Assembly (NCBI GenBank): GCA_964589725.1
Contig: CAZPUJ010000082.1
Span: forward strand, 1-14,566
From: CAYSHJ01 sp964589725
Lineage (GTDB): Bacteria > Planctomycetota > Planctomycetia > Planctomycetales > Planctomycetaceae
DNA length: 14,566 bases
Direction of reading: 5' to 3'
In this document: positions 13,467-14,566 of the stretch, one piece after another
Numbering within the stretch: position 1 is the first letter of the stretch
Layout of the letters: each line of letters begins with the position of its first letter
Position numbers and translations under genes: made by a program
Notes under the pieces: model-generated
Seen by the model: the letters and a program-made list of their open reading frames with translations, nothing else
What the model was told of the DNA's origin: nothing
Databases searched by the model: none

Positions 13467-14566
13467 TTACTGCCGGAAGAACAAAAACGTCACCGCCACG
13501 AACGTCGGCAGCAGAATCAAACCGGAATAACCCATGTAGCCGAAGAAGCTGGGCATCTTCACGCCGTTCTCTTCGGCGATCGCCTTGACCATGAAGTTGG
13601 GACCGTTGCCAATGTACGTGTTGGCTCCCATGAATACGGCCCCACACGAAATCGCAGCGAGGATGGCGGCCGAGGCGTCACCGTGAGCCAGCAGTTCCGG
13701 CAGGCAGTGACCTTCGAACGGGATGTTCTGCATGCCGCACGCGGTCGCAGCGAACGTGAGGTAAGTCGGCGCGTTGTCGAGGAAACTCGACAACCCTCCC
13801 GTGACCCAAAAGAACTCCCATGGCTCGTCGACTCCCAGTCGGTTCCCGTAATGGTTGAGGATCAGCAGCGCCGGCGTCATCGTCACAAAGATTCCCGCGA
13901 AGAGAATCGCCACTTCGTTGATCGGCCCAAAAGAAAACTTGTTCTTCTCGTGAATCTCTGGCCGAGTGCTGAAGTATGACGCCGCGGCCAAGCCGAGCAG
14001 ACAGCCATCCCGCCACCAATTGTGAGCACCTTCCGCCGCGAAATCTCCCGTGCCGAGGATCGTGGTCACGATTCCCAGCAGGAGCAAGATGTTGTGCAAA
14101 CCGTGAATCCGTAGCGGTTCGTGATGCAGAACCTCGTCCAGCACGTCGTCGCGCCCTTCGGCCTCGTCGCGGTTGAGCGAAATCTGGTCCCAGAAGTTGA
14201 AAATCAAAAGCAGCACACCATTCACGAACAGCCATTCTGGCCACAGCCGCAACGTCCACTCGAACGGCACGCCGTGCAGATAGCCCAGGAACAGCGGCGG
14301 GTCACCCAGCGGCGTCAGTAGTCCCCCGCAATTCGATACGACGAAGATAAAGAACACGACGATGTGAGCCTTGCGGTGGCGTTTGACGTTGGCTCGCAAC
14401 AGCGGGCGGATCAACAGAACAGACGCTCCGGTCGTGCCAACGAAATTAGCCAGGACCGCGCCGAGACCGAGGATCGCCGTGTTGAGGATCGGCGTTCCCG
14501 ACAGCGAGCCTTGCACATAAACTCCGCCCGAGATGATGAACAGCGAACCCAGTAGCGACATGAACG
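13467..14566 (-). CDS. NhaD/CitMHS-type sodium:proton antiporter, 5'-truncated by window edge
   Basis: The visible 364 residues are a polytopic membrane protein with about ten hydrophobic segments. The family marks are NCGGLLTPLGDPPLFLGYL at 77-95, LSSFLDNAPTYLTF at 257-270 and GANTYIGNGPNFM at 312-324, the latter two being re-entrant-loop-type motifs of the ion transporter superfamily (ArsB, NhaD, CitMHS). Annotated relatives in planctomycetes are called sodium:proton antiporters or putative citrate transporters; ion specificity cannot be read from sequence. The first visible Met (14561) is internal, since the sequence enters in the middle of a membrane region, so the true start lies beyond the window. 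The stop TAA is at 13467-13469. Confidence 0.85.
   Translation of the reverse strand, partial: FMSLLGSLFIISGGVYVQGSLSGTPILNTAILGLGAVLANFVGTTGASVLLIRPLLRANVKRHRKAHIVVFFIFVVSNCGGLLTPLGDPPLFLGYLHGVPFEWTLRLWPEWLFVNGVLLLIFNFWDQISLNRDEAEGRDDVLDEVLHHEPLRIHGLHNILLLLGIVTTILGTGDFAAEGAHNWWRDGCLLGLAAASYFSTRPEIHEKNKFSFGPINEVAILFAGIFVTMTPALLILNHYGNRLGVDEPWEFFWVTGGLSSFLDNAPTYLTFAATACGMQNIPFEGHCLPELLAHGDASAAILAAISCGAVFMGANTYIGNGPNFMVKAIAEENGVKMPSFFGYMGYSGLILLPTFVAVTFLFFRQ

Overview
The window looks like a piece of a planctomycete (PVC superphylum) chromosome. It is GC-rich, and its most diagnostic gene encodes the huge secreted membrane-dehydrogenase / HEAT-repeat / C-terminal CxxCH cytochrome architecture typical of Planctomycetes and Verrucomicrobia. 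Around it are a WD40 protein carrying a C-terminal module that I recall from planctomycete WD40 proteins, a secreted beta-propeller with EF-hands, and a PafA/NPP-like phosphatase. No rRNA, tRNA, CRISPR array or transposase gene was seen.

Layout. 1-563: terminator-like hairpin of an upstream gene, then a gene-free stretch with two palindromic repeats. 564-3929 (+): exported double-propeller WD40 protein, followed after 6 nt by a formyltransferase. 3930-4187: filled by a 234-bp palindromic element. 4188-4853 (+): PIG-L deacetylase, convergent with 4899-6596 (-), a secreted metal-dependent phosphatase/phosphodiesterase. 6597-7196: gene-free, two repeat elements. 7197-8615 (+): PQQ-like beta-propeller/EF-hand gene broken by one in-frame TAA. 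8616-8778: another palindromic element. 8779-12273 (+): giant PVC-type cytochrome, with two palindromic elements inside its coding sequence. 12304-12368: a compact REP doublet between convergent genes. 12410-13213 (-): coiled-coil lipoprotein. 13467-14566 (-): NhaD/CitMHS-type antiporter, cut by the window edge.

How the genes work together. The deacetylase and formyltransferase could act in sequence on an amino sugar (remove acetyl, add formyl). Most of the other products are exported: the WD40 protein, phosphatase, propeller, cytochrome and lipoprotein all have signal peptides or a lipobox. They look like periplasmic or cell-surface functions rather than one pathway.

The most striking content is not a gene. 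It is a dense set of at least four palindromic element families: (1) a 123-bp MITE-like element, two copies about 93% identical, each flanked by a different 6-bp direct repeat; (2) larger inverted-repeat elements built from 8-bp hairpins whose stems covary while the 5-nt loop CTYGY is kept; (3) a 65-bp GTAG-hairpin doublet with the architecture of a REPIN; (4) 28-bp-arm palindromes that sit inside a protein-coding gene at two places, in two different reading frames, without breaking it. The last is reminiscent of the in-frame palindromic elements of Rickettsia and is the best candidate here for something undescribed.
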